Shown: piece by piece, positions 26,733 through 35,671 of the stretch
Layout: each line of letters begins with the position of its first letter
How positions within the stretch are numbered: position 1 is the first letter of the stretch
NCBI GenBank assembly: GCA_041191145.1
Contig: JBEEPK010000010.1
Location: 1-43,487 of the forward strand
Reading direction: 5' to 3'
Origin: UBA961 sp041191145
GTDB lineage: Bacteria > Bacteroidota > Ignavibacteria > Kapaibacteriales > UBA961
Length of the DNA stretch: 43,487 nucleotides
Translations under genes and position numbers: made by a program
Notes under the pieces: model-generated
The model's input: only the letters and a program-made list of their open reading frames with translations
Database searches by the model: none
Told to the model about the DNA's origin: nothing

Positions 26733-28040
26733 ATGCGCATCGCAACTCTCATCATAAGTTTGCTTCTCTTTTGTGGAAATTCTGCTCACTCCCAAGTGAT
26801 TGGCCAATATTTTCCTCCTCTTAATCCTCAGGCTACATGGGACACTCTCTCAGCCGAAAAGTTAGGTTGGTGTACAGAAAATGTACCTGCACTTTATGAG
26901 CAATTGGAGAAGTCAAATACAAAGGGATATATTCTCTTGTACAAAGGTCGCATTGTTCTTGAAAAATACTTTGGAAATTTTGCAAAAGACAGTGCATGGT
27001 ATTGGGCTTCTGCAGGAAAAACTCTGACATCATTTTTGATTGGAAAAGCCCAGGAAGACAAGAAACTCAGCATCGAAGATCCCACTTCAAAGTATTTGGG
27101 CAATGGATGGACAGCTATTCCAAAAGAACAAGAGGACATGATTAAAATCAAACATCAACTCACAATGACCACTGGCATTAGTGATGATGTTTCAGATTTG
27201 GATTGTACAATTGATACATGTCTGCAGTATAAATCAGATCCAGGACTTCGCTGGTCATATCACAATGCACCCTATACTTTGCTCGAAGAAGTTATTGCGA
27301 AGGCAACGGGACAAACACTCAATGCGTATACTCAAGGCACAATAAAGAATCGCATCGGCATGACAGGCTTATGGGTAAAATCTGGACCATATAATAATGT
27401 ATATGTAAGTACTCCTAGAGCCATGGCACGCTTTGGTCATCTCATGCTGAATGATGGTGTGTGGAATGGTGATACCATCATGAAGGACGGTGAATATTTC
27501 AGAGCAATGATCACTCGATCACAGGTTCTTAATCCATCATATGGTTATCTCTGGTGGCTCAATGGTCAAAGCGGATATATGCTCCCCGGATTTCAATTCT
27601 TTTTCAATGGCAATTTTGCAAAAGAAGCTCCGGAGGATGTAATTTCCGGAGTAGGAAAAAATGGTCAAATAGTATCATTCTCAAAACAACATGAACTTGT
27701 GATGGTACGCATGGGACAAGCACCTGATTCACTCGGTTTTGTACCAAATTTCTTCATGAATGATATCTGGAAATTAACCATGGATGTGGCTTGCAGAGCG
27801 ACCTCAGTGGAAGATCAAGGAGATATCTCATCATCAATAGCAGTGCATGACAATATGGTGAGATTCACGAATCCCGAACCTGGCCAGAGAATTATGGTTT
27901 TCGACATGACAGGAAAAAAGGTGCACGAACAAATTGATCATGCACCTATTGATATTTCGCATTATTCCACCGGTGTATATGCTTTGGTGATTTCATCCAA
28001 AAAAGGAAATATCACCGAGCAATTCATCAAGAGGCAATAA
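26733..28040 (+). CDS. secreted serine hydrolase (class C beta-lactamase-like) with T9SS domain
   Basis: The 435-residue protein belongs to the beta-lactamase/CubicO serine hydrolase family. After the signal peptide (MRIATLIISLLLFCGNSAHSQ) come the catalytic motif S-A-G-K at 93-96 and the second motif Y-H-N at 176-178, with TMTTGIS and the conserved STPRAMARFGHLML between and after them. The last 70 residues (FTNPEPGQRIMVFDMTGKKV to STGVYALVIS) form a T9SS type A sorting domain, so the enzyme should cross the outer membrane. Substrate could be a peptide, ester or beta-lactam; sequence alone does not say. It follows the receptor terminator and has its own promoter-like box. Its end overlaps the opposite-strand gene by 14 bp. 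Confidence 0.87.
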   Translation: MRIATLIISLLLFCGNSAHSQVIGQYFPPLNPQATWDTLSAEKLGWCTENVPALYEQLEKSNTKGYILLYKGRIVLEKYFGNFAKDSAWYWASAGKTLTSFLIGKAQEDKKLSIEDPTSKYLGNGWTAIPKEQEDMIKIKHQLTMTTGISDDVSDLDCTIDTCLQYKSDPGLRWSYHNAPYTLLEEVIAKATGQTLNAYTQGTIKNRIGMTGLWVKSGPYNNVYVSTPRAMARFGHLMLNDGVWNGDTIMKDGEYFRAMITRSQVLNPSYGYLWWLNGQSGYMLPGFQFFFNGNFAKEAPEDVISGVGKNGQIVSFSKQHELVMVRMGQAPDSLGFVPNFFMNDIWKLTMDVACRATSVEDQGDISSSIAVHDNMVRFTNPEPGQRIMVFDMTGKKVHEQIDHAPIDISHYSTGVYALVISSKKGNITEQFIKRQ

Positions 28041-29841
28041 CCAAACTCGGAATTACTATGGATTCGACTTCTCGAGCATATTTCTCGAGGTCTTCAATCA
28101 TGTCCGGGCATTCATATGAGCAATTCTTCAAGAATGCATCATTAATGCCTTTATAGTATTCAATCCCTGAAAGAAGATTTGTTTTGAACGCATTGAGTGT
28201 TCTGAATGTGTTTTGATTCAAAGTCAATGCATTTTTGTCTATCTCTTTGCGAAGATATTTGACATACAGTACCAATTCATTGACAAAGAGCGATGCTCTT
28301 TCAACGGAATTGCGGACATTGGTTCTGCCATAGATATGATCTATCATCTGGGCCAATGTAAATGTTCCGGAAAAATATGCAAGATTAGGTCCGGGACAAA
28401 TAATCACGCCCTCGGGTTTATGTTGCTTATTGACTATGTCATTCTTCAACAAAGCCGTAGTACCCAAACCGGTACATAAACAATCCTTTTCGACAATTGC
28501 TGCGAATTTCTTTTTATACTCTTCTTCAGGTAATCCTGCATTATTCAATTCATCAATTTTCAATCGCTGATACTTGATTGATGCCGTGCAAATTGGATCA
28601 GTCGAAAACTCCGAATTAGAAACAAGTAACTTCTTCACGCATGGATTTCCGGGTTTTCCTGCGGCAACTCTATCATCACGCAATTTTTGGGAACCACTTT
28701 TTCTAAAATGATTGAATGGAATGCCAAGAGGTGAGGCGCCACTCAAATAATAATCATCGGGTTCTGCAGTGGCCAATGCATTGAGAGTGGCATCATCAAC
28801 ATTCGTTGCCTCAGGAACAAGGAGGAATGGGCTTCCCCAGCCGGTTCCATCCAATTCATAATATTCCTTCATGAACTCTTGTTCATGCGCTGTCCCAATA
28901 CCACCTTGATAGGTAATTCTCTGCATTGGCATGTCCGGGAAGGTATTCTTGCCCAAAGCTTCCAAAGATGCATTACAGAGTGTGACCAATTCATCACGAA
29001 GGGCTTGTCTATTATCTTTGAATGACTGCAAAATCGGACCACACAGTAAACCATCCGTTGCAAAGGCATGTCCACCGCAATTCAAACCGGACTCAATGCG
29101 GAATTCAGAGACCCAAATTCCCTTCTTTGCTAGAATCTTACCTTGCACTACTGCACTGCGATAATCACTTACTTTCAGAATGACTCGCTTTTTGAGCGAA
29201 CCACATTCTGTTGGATAGAAATCATCAAAAGCTGCGATATAATTATAGAGTCTCGGATTATATCCAGCAGAAAAAACAATGGAAGAATTCAATGTGCTTT
29301 GCGCATAACCACGAAGAGCTGTCAATGCATCGGATTGCTCAACAGGCAATGGCTCACCTGTCTTGGCAGCACCGAGATTGTCAACCTTTGCCATGATATT
29401 TACATCGATATATCCCGGCACGATTGCTTTTCTCAATTCGGCTTCAATCGCTGAACGCTCAGGTGATTCATCCATCAAAAGCATATTGCGATATTTTGCC
29501 TTAACGGGCGAGGATTCAGGCAGTAATTCAAAATACTTGACAATTTCTGAACCGAAAACAAATTCTTCATTGCGAATAGATTCGATTTTCTTCCATACCA
29601 ATTCATCAAGCAAATTGCAGTATGCCGTGATTCTTTTGGCTCTTGAGTCAAACTCTTTTTTGTCAACAGGTATGAATTCTAGCCCGTTTTTCTTGGAATG
29701 ATGCTCTCGCATCATCTCGAGCAAATCTTCTTCCATAATGGAAACAACAGAAGAAATACCATAATGCGCAACTTTTAGTGGCGTATCAACCGAAAACGAT
29801 AATCCCATGACAGGGATATGGAAATCATGTATATAGTTCAT
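28027..29841 (-). CDS. large conserved protein of unknown function
   Basis: I do not recognise a named family for this 604-residue protein. No signal peptide or membrane helix is seen, so a cytoplasmic location is likely. The opening (FHIPVMGLSFSVDTPLKVAHYGISSVVSI), the glycine segments GLNCGGHAFATDG and YQGGIGTAHEQ, and YLSGASPLGIPFNHFRKSGS resemble loops of a TIM-barrel flavoenzyme such as nitronate monooxygenase or glutamate synthase-like proteins; this is only a resemblance. Several Cys are clustered (NPCVKK, DPICTAS, KDCLCTGLG) and might bind metal or an Fe-S cluster. The ATG at 29841 has no clear Shine-Dalgarno. It is divergent from the SMR gene and converges with the serine hydrolase by a 14-bp overlap. 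Confidence 0.75.
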   Translation of the reverse strand: MNYIHDFHIPVMGLSFSVDTPLKVAHYGISSVVSIMEEDLLEMMREHHSKKNGLEFIPVDKKEFDSRAKRITAYCNLLDELVWKKIESIRNEEFVFGSEIVKYFELLPESSPVKAKYRNMLLMDESPERSAIEAELRKAIVPGYIDVNIMAKVDNLGAAKTGEPLPVEQSDALTALRGYAQSTLNSSIVFSAGYNPRLYNYIAAFDDFYPTECGSLKKRVILKVSDYRSAVVQGKILAKKGIWVSEFRIESGLNCGGHAFATDGLLCGPILQSFKDNRQALRDELVTLCNASLEALGKNTFPDMPMQRITYQGGIGTAHEQEFMKEYYELDGTGWGSPFLLVPEATNVDDATLNALATAEPDDYYLSGASPLGIPFNHFRKSGSQKLRDDRVAAGKPGNPCVKKLLVSNSEFSTDPICTASIKYQRLKIDELNNAGLPEEEYKKKFAAIVEKDCLCTGLGTTALLKNDIVNKQHKPEGVIICPGPNLAYFSGTFTLAQMIDHIYGRTNVRNSVERASLFVNELVLYVKYLRKEIDKNALTLNQNTFRTLNAFKTNLLSGIEYYKGINDAFLKNCSYECPDMIEDLEKYAREVESIVIPSLVIAS

Positions 29842-30079
29842 GCATTCATCATTATTTTTCTAGAATATGCGCATAAAACTACGAATAATGAATTGAAAGA
29901 AATAGAGGAATTTTTTCAAGAAATTACATTGGTCATTGAATGGCAATGGATATCTTGAAAATTTCGCCATAGTTGACCTAATTAAACCAAAATTATCTCA
30001 AGCAAATCTGATTCCCCTTCCTGAATCGCCTTTTCAGTAATTTGCAGGCATTCAAACACTAAAATTGAGCTTAATTGAC

Positions 30080-30397
30080 ATGGATTGGCTTTTATTATGC
30101 TTTGCCGGAATTTGTGAAATGGGATGGCCCATCGGTATGAAAATGACCCAAGATCCTTCAAAAAGATTGTGGGGCATGATTCTTGCAATCGGCTCTATGC
30201 TTTTAAGCTTCTACTTTCTTTGGTTGGCACAAAAAACCATACCGATCAGCACTGCATATATGGTGTGGACCGGAATTGGAGCGGTAGGAACAATGGCGAT
30301 CGGAATCATCTTTTATGGAGATTCCTCGAGTATGTGGCGAATATTGTCCGCATTTTTGGTATTAGCCGGAATCATTGGCTTAAAACTTAGTAGTTGA
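30080..30397 (+). CDS. SMR-family transporter, Gdx/SugE-like
   Basis: A 105-residue, four-helix inner-membrane protein of the small multidrug resistance family. The length equals that of SugE/Gdx. Glu13 (FAGICEMGW) is the essential membrane glutamate, and WTGIGAVGT in the third helix is the Gdx-type signature; Gdx proteins export guanidinium. ATG 30080 is chosen because an upstream in-frame TTG would add five residues that do not fit the family. I looked for a guanidine riboswitch in the 238-bp upstream gap and saw none. mnmA begins 62 bp downstream. Confidence 0.88.
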   Translation: MDWLLLCFAGICEMGWPIGMKMTQDPSKRLWGMILAIGSMLLSFYFLWLAQKTIPISTAYMVWTGIGAVGTMAIGIIFYGDSSSMWRILSAFLVLAGIIGLKLSS

Positions 30398-30459
30398 TAT
30401 ACTATCGCCCGAAACAAATCGTCATGTTTGGGCATTTGCTTTATAAAAAACCTATACAT

Positions 30460-31581
30460 ATGAAAAGAAATCCGAAAAGAGTCTTGGTTGGCATGTCCGG
30501 TGGAGTTGATTCCTCGGTCGCCGCATGTCTATTGCATGAGCAAGGATATGAAGTGATCGGCATCACCATCAAGACCTATAGATATGAAGATGTGGGTGGA
30601 AATGTCGGCAATGATTCCTCCTGTTGCTCACTCGATGGCATCAATGATGCAAGACGCGTGTGCAATGCACTTGGGATTCCTCATTATGTGGTTGATTGGT
30701 CAGAACGATTCAAAGAAGAAGTGATCGACTATTTCGTGGAAGATTATCTCGCAGGCAATACTCCAAATCCATGCGTCAAATGCAATCGTTTGATTAAATG
30801 GGGTGAAATGATCCGCAAGGCAGATATGCTGGGGGCTGAATGGATTGCCACCGGACATTATGCCAATATCAGAAAAGATCCTACAACAGAGCGATATGTT
30901 CTTTCGAGGGATTCCGACAATATCAAAGATCAATCCTATGCTTTATGGGGTTTGAAACAAGAGCATTTGTCACGAACATTGTTTCCACTGACAGGCTATA
31001 CAAAAGACCGTTCCAGAGCAGATGCAGAACGATTCGGACTCACAATTGCAAAAAAACCCGAATCATATGAGATCTGTTTTATTCCTGATAATGACTATAA
31101 ACGCTTTATGCGGGACATGGTACCCAATCTCGAAGAAAGAGCCGGTAAAGGCGATATTGTGATGGAAGGTGAAGTGATTGGTTCACATCAAGGATATCAT
31201 GGATTCACTGTCGGGCAAAGAAAAGGACTCGGCATTTCTCATCCTGAACCACTTTATGTATTGGATGTTCTTGCCGACACAAATACGGTTTTGGTAGGTA
31301 CGGAAGAACATTTGTTCTCAAAAGAGCTTGTCGCACATTCAATCAATCTTATCAAATATGCAGAGATTGATGGTACGCAAACCTTTACCGTAAAAATCAG
31401 ATATAAAGATGAAGGCGCACCGGCAGATTGCACGATGCTTCCCGATGGAACTTTGCATGTGAAATTCCACGAAGACAGAAAGGCAATTACGCCCGGTCAA
31501 TCCATTGTACTCTATGAAGGCAATGATGTCATCGGAGGCGGAATCATCGATCGAATCAATCAACAAGAGATTGATGCATGA
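30460..31581 (+). CDS. mnmA: tRNA-specific 2-thiouridylase
   Basis: MnmA installs the 2-thio group on uridine 34 of Lys, Glu and Gln tRNAs, using sulfur relayed by a persulfide carrier and ATP. The protein has the PP-loop SGGVDSS (residues 13-19), the conserved NTPNPCVKCN with the nucleophile near Cys104, ATGHYA, and the second catalytic Cys near 205 in ESYEICFIPD, then the GQRKGLGI element in the C-terminal half. ATG 30460 gives 373 residues, the usual length; a longer in-frame start would add 22 non-homologous residues. Its stop overlaps an ATG of the next gene. Confidence 0.97.
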   Translation: MKRNPKRVLVGMSGGVDSSVAACLLHEQGYEVIGITIKTYRYEDVGGNVGNDSSCCSLDGINDARRVCNALGIPHYVVDWSERFKEEVIDYFVEDYLAGNTPNPCVKCNRLIKWGEMIRKADMLGAEWIATGHYANIRKDPTTERYVLSRDSDNIKDQSYALWGLKQEHLSRTLFPLTGYTKDRSRADAERFGLTIAKKPESYEICFIPDNDYKRFMRDMVPNLEERAGKGDIVMEGEVIGSHQGYHGFTVGQRKGLGISHPEPLYVLDVLADTNTVLVGTEEHLFSKELVAHSINLIKYAEIDGTQTFTVKIRYKDEGAPADCTMLPDGTLHVKFHEDRKAITPGQSIVLYEGNDVIGGGIIDRINQQEIDA

Positions 31582-31613
31582 TTGATACTTGGAATCATAG
31601 GCACATATCCATC

Positions 31614-32942
31614 ATGAAATCATGCCTGATTCTCATCTTTGTTTTCATGCCTACGATTCTCTTATCGCAATTCAGACAAGGGAGCATTCCACAAAAAAAA
31701 ATACCAACAATGTTTGTGGATGCCTTATGGTTCAAAACAGATGGTGATTCATTACCATTTATTGATGTCTATGCTAACATCCCTTATGAGGCATTGCAAT
31801 TTTCTCCTGAGAAACAAGGATTTAGTGCGGGAATCACGATATCATTGTCAATTCGCGATACAAATGGAAAGAAGATAGCAGAACAATCCATCGATCGCAA
31901 GATCTTTGCTGAAACATATGAGCAATCTCGCGGAGCGAATGCAGAGTTCAATCATGTGCAATTTCGCGTGCCCGCAGGATTCGGCTATCACACATGTTTT
32001 GTGAATGTACATGATGCAGTGGCAAATACCGATATCCGCGAAGTGAGAACAATCACCATTCCTAAGTGGTCAAAACAAGAAAAAGATCATCGCTATCTCT
32101 TCAGTTCCATGATGTATGCATCAGCCATTGAAGAAAAGAGTGGTGGGTCGATTGTCATTACGCCACATCTCTCCGACAATGTGGCAGGCCTTATGGATGG
32201 TTTTTTCCTCTATGTGGAATTATATCATTTCGGTGCGGTGAACGATGAAGTCATTGGCATTTCCTATACGATCAAAGATGAAAAGCAAAAGGAAGTGTTT
32301 CTGGAATCGGTTCCTATCACCTATTCATCAGGAAGGGCTGAATCTCAGCATCTGTATATTCCCGTCAAACAAATGCCGATATTGCGATCCGGAAACTATG
32401 TCATGACCATCATGGCACATACCATGAAGAATGATTCGATTGATAAAGAACTCACTCGCTTTTCTAGAACACTCACAATCGAAAAAACCATTAGCGGAAT
32501 TGTCTATCAAGATTTGAAGAAAGCAATCAGACAGCTTAGATTCATTGCCTCGCAAGCTGAGATTGATCATATCAATGAAGGCGAAGATGAGGAAACAAAA
32601 AGAATGATGTTTGAAGAATATTGGAAAGGTATTGATCCGAATCCATCTACTTCGCGCAATGAAGCATTCGAAGAATATTATGGTCGCATCGACTATGCAA
32701 ACAAGAATTTCAGATCCTATACGGAAGGTTGGATGACAGATATGGGCATGGTCTATATTATATTCGGTCAACCATTTCAAGTTGAACGCTCTCCGCGTGG
32801 CTCCGATGGTAGAACATTTGCTCGCTGGATCTATCAGAATCAAAGACAATTCACTTTTGTGGACAATAGCGGATTCGAAGATTTTCGCCTTACAAGTCCA
32901 TTTCCCACAGGCATTAAGTATAGATATTCGGGGACACAATAA
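31614..32942 (+). CDS. GWxTD-domain exported protein
   Basis: The 442-residue protein starts with a signal peptide (MKSCLILIFVFMPTILLSQ) from ATG 31614; an in-frame ATG at 31578, overlapping the mnmA stop, would add 12 residues before it. The middle is beta-rich. The C-terminal third holds the GWxTD domain, whose signature GWMTDMGMVYIIFG is at about residues 372-385 and is followed by a conserved W-x-Y motif (ARWIY). The GWxTD domain is frequent in Bacteroidota, Ignavibacteria and related phyla, but its role is not established. It is joined to the TPR lipoprotein gene by a one-base TAATG overlap. Confidence 0.85.
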   Translation: MKSCLILIFVFMPTILLSQFRQGSIPQKKIPTMFVDALWFKTDGDSLPFIDVYANIPYEALQFSPEKQGFSAGITISLSIRDTNGKKIAEQSIDRKIFAETYEQSRGANAEFNHVQFRVPAGFGYHTCFVNVHDAVANTDIREVRTITIPKWSKQEKDHRYLFSSMMYASAIEEKSGGSIVITPHLSDNVAGLMDGFFLYVELYHFGAVNDEVIGISYTIKDEKQKEVFLESVPITYSSGRAESQHLYIPVKQMPILRSGNYVMTIMAHTMKNDSIDKELTRFSRTLTIEKTISGIVYQDLKKAIRQLRFIASQAEIDHINEGEDEETKRMMFEEYWKGIDPNPSTSRNEAFEEYYGRIDYANKNFRSYTEGWMTDMGMVYIIFGQPFQVERSPRGSDGRTFARWIYQNQRQFTFVDNSGFEDFRLTSPFPTGIKYRYSGTQ

Positions 32943-35092
32943 TGCAAAGGAAAATCAAGCTCCATCTCATTGTTTTCGGCATGCTCCTACTTTCGGGATG
33001 TCATACTTATGACAATTTCACGACCTATTTCAATACCTATTACAATATGGATAGATTGATTTGGGAAACGGAATATGATTTCGAAGGTACAGAAATCATG
33101 CGCAGACAAAAGCCGAGAGTTCTTACTCCGGTTGATAGTGGAATGCGCTTTGGCCAAGATGCATTCGGAAGACCTGCAGAGATACCTCAATTTTTGAAAG
33201 ATATCATGATTGAGCAAACTCGACTTCAACCCGTGAAGGTGAAATTGGATTCCGTGATCATCAAAGGATCCAAAATCCTCAAACAACATCCCAAATCCGA
33301 TTATGTGGAAGGTACTTTACTCCTGATGGCAAAGTCATTTTTCTATCAAAGTGAATGGGTTTCCGCAGAAATCAAATGCGTCGAATTGATCGATCGATTC
33401 GCATTGGGCGATATGTCACCCGATGCACATCTCCTTCTTTCCAAGATATATCTTATTCAAAGAAAATATGCACTCGGAAAAACCATGCTTTCGAGAACGG
33501 CTGATATCGCATGGTATAAAAAACGATATGACATTCTCTCTGAAGCATTCAGATTGATGGCAGAACAAGCAATCTTTGACAATGATGAAGAAGAAGCGGT
33601 AAGACCATATAGACAAGCAATTGCACAAAGTGATGATGGTGAAATCCGTGCTCGTTGGCAATTGGATCTTGCATCACTGTATTATCGATTGGGCAAGTTT
33701 GACAGAGCATTGAAAGAATTCAATGCCGTTCTTGATGAAAGTCCTGAACTGGTGCAAGAATTTGAAGCAGAATTATATAAAGCCGCATGCTTGATGTATC
33801 TCAAAAAACATGAGGAAGCACAAGCAATCCTTGATGATCTGGATGGTAATGAGAATTTCAAAGAATATAAACCCGATATTCTCGCTCAAAGACTTCGCAT
33901 GCTCCGCATTCAAGGGAAGAAAGAAGAATTCGACAAAATGGCCACAGAAGCTCAAAAGTATGCAGGTTTCATAGCAATTCCAGTGGTGTATTTTGAACAA
34001 GCGATGGATTTGTACAAGAAGGGAAAATATGAAGAAGCTAAATCATATTTCGCAAAATCAAAACCCGTAAAATCTCAAGTAAGTCCGGCAGCTGCTAAAT
34101 ATTATGGTTTATTGGCAGAGTGGGGACAAAAGCAAGATCTGCTCAATAAATCAAAACCAAGTGTGGATACTTCAAATACGGATTCAACAGCAGTAGCAGT
34201 TCATGATTCAGTTTTCACCCAGTACAATTTGACGATTTATCAATTGGCCAGAATTCATGATCAATTGAATAATCAAGACTCTGCTTTGTACTATTATACC
34301 ATAGCTGCACAATCAGCAAAAACGAGTGATTCCAATCGTGCGCAATATCTCTACAGTTATCAGAAAATGATAAGCAAGAATCAACCAGAATTGGCAGATT
34401 CCATTCTGGAAATTCTTGCTTATGATTATGGAAAAACAGAATATGGACAAGAGGCTCGGATGCAAATGGGATTCACTGATGCAGTCGTGATTGATACTCT
34501 TGGAGAATTATATTCATCAGGGATCCGCTTCCGGAATATTTCAAATTATGTGCTAGCCGCAAGACAATTCAATCGAATAGCCGAAGAATATCGGGATTCC
34601 CCGCTTGCACCAAAAGCTCTTTATTCACTTGGTTGGATGTTTGAGAATACGCTCATGCAACCCGACAGTGCCCTGTATTATTATCGTCTTCTCGTAGAAC
34701 GCTACCCACAATCAGAATATGCGAAAGATGTGAGAACAGGTGTAGAAATTGCACTCGCTCATCAGAGTGGTTTATATGATGTCAGTACAGGTAAATTGCT
34801 AGACAGAAAACCTGTCATTGACACTGTACAAATTCCTGCAGTTGATTCAACCGCTAAACCTGATGCACAGATTCAGCAGACAATCGATAATTCCAGAACT
34901 TTGTCAGATCCGAATGCGAATCAACCGAAAGAACCTCTCAGACAACGCAAACCCAATCAAAACAATCAGTTGATCAATCCAAATCAGCCGATACAATTAC
35001 CCGTCAATGCCCCCATTCCTGGCAATATGCAGATTTCTCTTCCTCAAGATGCGAGTCCTGCAGATTCTATGAAGATTGGTGATCCGCCTTAA
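32942..35092 (+). CDS. TPR outer-membrane lipoprotein, possibly PorW/SprE-like
   Basis: A 716-residue lipoprotein with lipobox LLSGC (lipidated Cys20). It opens with the sequence TYFNTYYNMDRLIWETEYDFE, reminiscent of the T9SS/gliding accessory lipoproteins SprE/PorW, and then contains many helical TPR-like repeats (for example DLASLYYRLGKFDRALKEFN and YSLGWMFENTLMQPDSALYY). The last about 80 residues are a low-complexity Pro/Asn/Gln-rich tail. Three T9SS cargo proteins are encoded in this window, which makes a T9SS role plausible, but PorW identity is not proven. It is coupled to the GWxTD gene, and its stop codon shares a TTAA palindrome with the hpt stop. Confidence 0.75.
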   Translation: MQRKIKLHLIVFGMLLLSGCHTYDNFTTYFNTYYNMDRLIWETEYDFEGTEIMRRQKPRVLTPVDSGMRFGQDAFGRPAEIPQFLKDIMIEQTRLQPVKVKLDSVIIKGSKILKQHPKSDYVEGTLLLMAKSFFYQSEWVSAEIKCVELIDRFALGDMSPDAHLLLSKIYLIQRKYALGKTMLSRTADIAWYKKRYDILSEAFRLMAEQAIFDNDEEEAVRPYRQAIAQSDDGEIRARWQLDLASLYYRLGKFDRALKEFNAVLDESPELVQEFEAELYKAACLMYLKKHEEAQAILDDLDGNENFKEYKPDILAQRLRMLRIQGKKEEFDKMATEAQKYAGFIAIPVVYFEQAMDLYKKGKYEEAKSYFAKSKPVKSQVSPAAAKYYGLLAEWGQKQDLLNKSKPSVDTSNTDSTAVAVHDSVFTQYNLTIYQLARIHDQLNNQDSALYYYTIAAQSAKTSDSNRAQYLYSYQKMISKNQPELADSILEILAYDYGKTEYGQEARMQMGFTDAVVIDTLGELYSSGIRFRNISNYVLAARQFNRIAEEYRDSPLAPKALYSLGWMFENTLMQPDSALYYYRLLVERYPQSEYAKDVRTGVEIALAHQSGLYDVSTGKLLDRKPVIDTVQIPAVDSTAKPDAQIQQTIDNSRTLSDPNANQPKEPLRQRKPNQNNQLINPNQPIQLPVNAPIPGNMQISLPQDASPADSMKIGDPP

Positions 35093-35631
35093 TCAATGCA
35101 TTGCCATATTCCTGGTAATTCTCTTCCCTTCTCTTGATAATCAAGTCCATAACCGATGATGAATACAGGTGGAATCTCAAAACCTATGAACTCTTTCGAA
35201 AGGTCTATTGCATGTTGATCAGGTTTTGAGAAAAGGGAGACAGTAGTGCATGAAGCAATCTGCATTGTTTCCAACACTCTTTTCAATTCCTTGATTGTAC
35301 GACCCGAATCAATGATGTCTTCAATGATGAGAATATGTTTTCCCGCATAATCTTCCGCGAATTCATTCACGGTAACTACACCCGAAGATTTTATACCACC
35401 CTTATAACTTGAAGCACGAATCATGTTGATGTGCATCGGTATTCGCATATGTCTTACCAGATCAGCAGCAAAGATAAATGCACCTTTCAGTGTAACAAGA
35501 ACGGTGATTTCATCCACTTCAGCAAAATGTGAATTCAATGATTGAGCAATTTCATAAACTCTTTTTGCAATTGAATCGGGGGAAATGAATTCTGTAAACT
35601 GAAGATCATGAATGGTAATGATATCGGACAT
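35089..35631 (-). CDS. hpt: hypoxanthine phosphoribosyltransferase
   Basis: Salvages hypoxanthine (and often guanine) by transfer of ribose-5-phosphate from PRPP. The PRPP-binding motif LIIEDIIDSGRT is at about residues 101-112, with TLKGAFIFAADL (residues 48-59) in the first conserved segment and YGLDYQEKGRELPGIW at the C-terminal hood. ATG 35631 has GAGGA four bases upstream and yields 180 residues; an ATG at 35652 would add seven. Cytoplasmic. Confidence 0.95.
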   Translation of the reverse strand: MSDIITIHDLQFTEFISPDSIAKRVYEIAQSLNSHFAEVDEITVLVTLKGAFIFAADLVRHMRIPMHINMIRASSYKGGIKSSGVVTVNEFAEDYAGKHILIIEDIIDSGRTIKELKRVLETMQIASCTTVSLFSKPDQHAIDLSKEFIGFEIPPVFIIGYGLDYQEKGRELPGIWQCID

Positions 35632-35671
35632 TGTTTCCTCAATATTGACCATTCATATTACTGAATTCTCA

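Noticed and set aside
29842..30079. Guanidine riboswitch before the SMR gene
   Set aside because: No conserved ykkC or mini-ykkC motif was recognised by eye.
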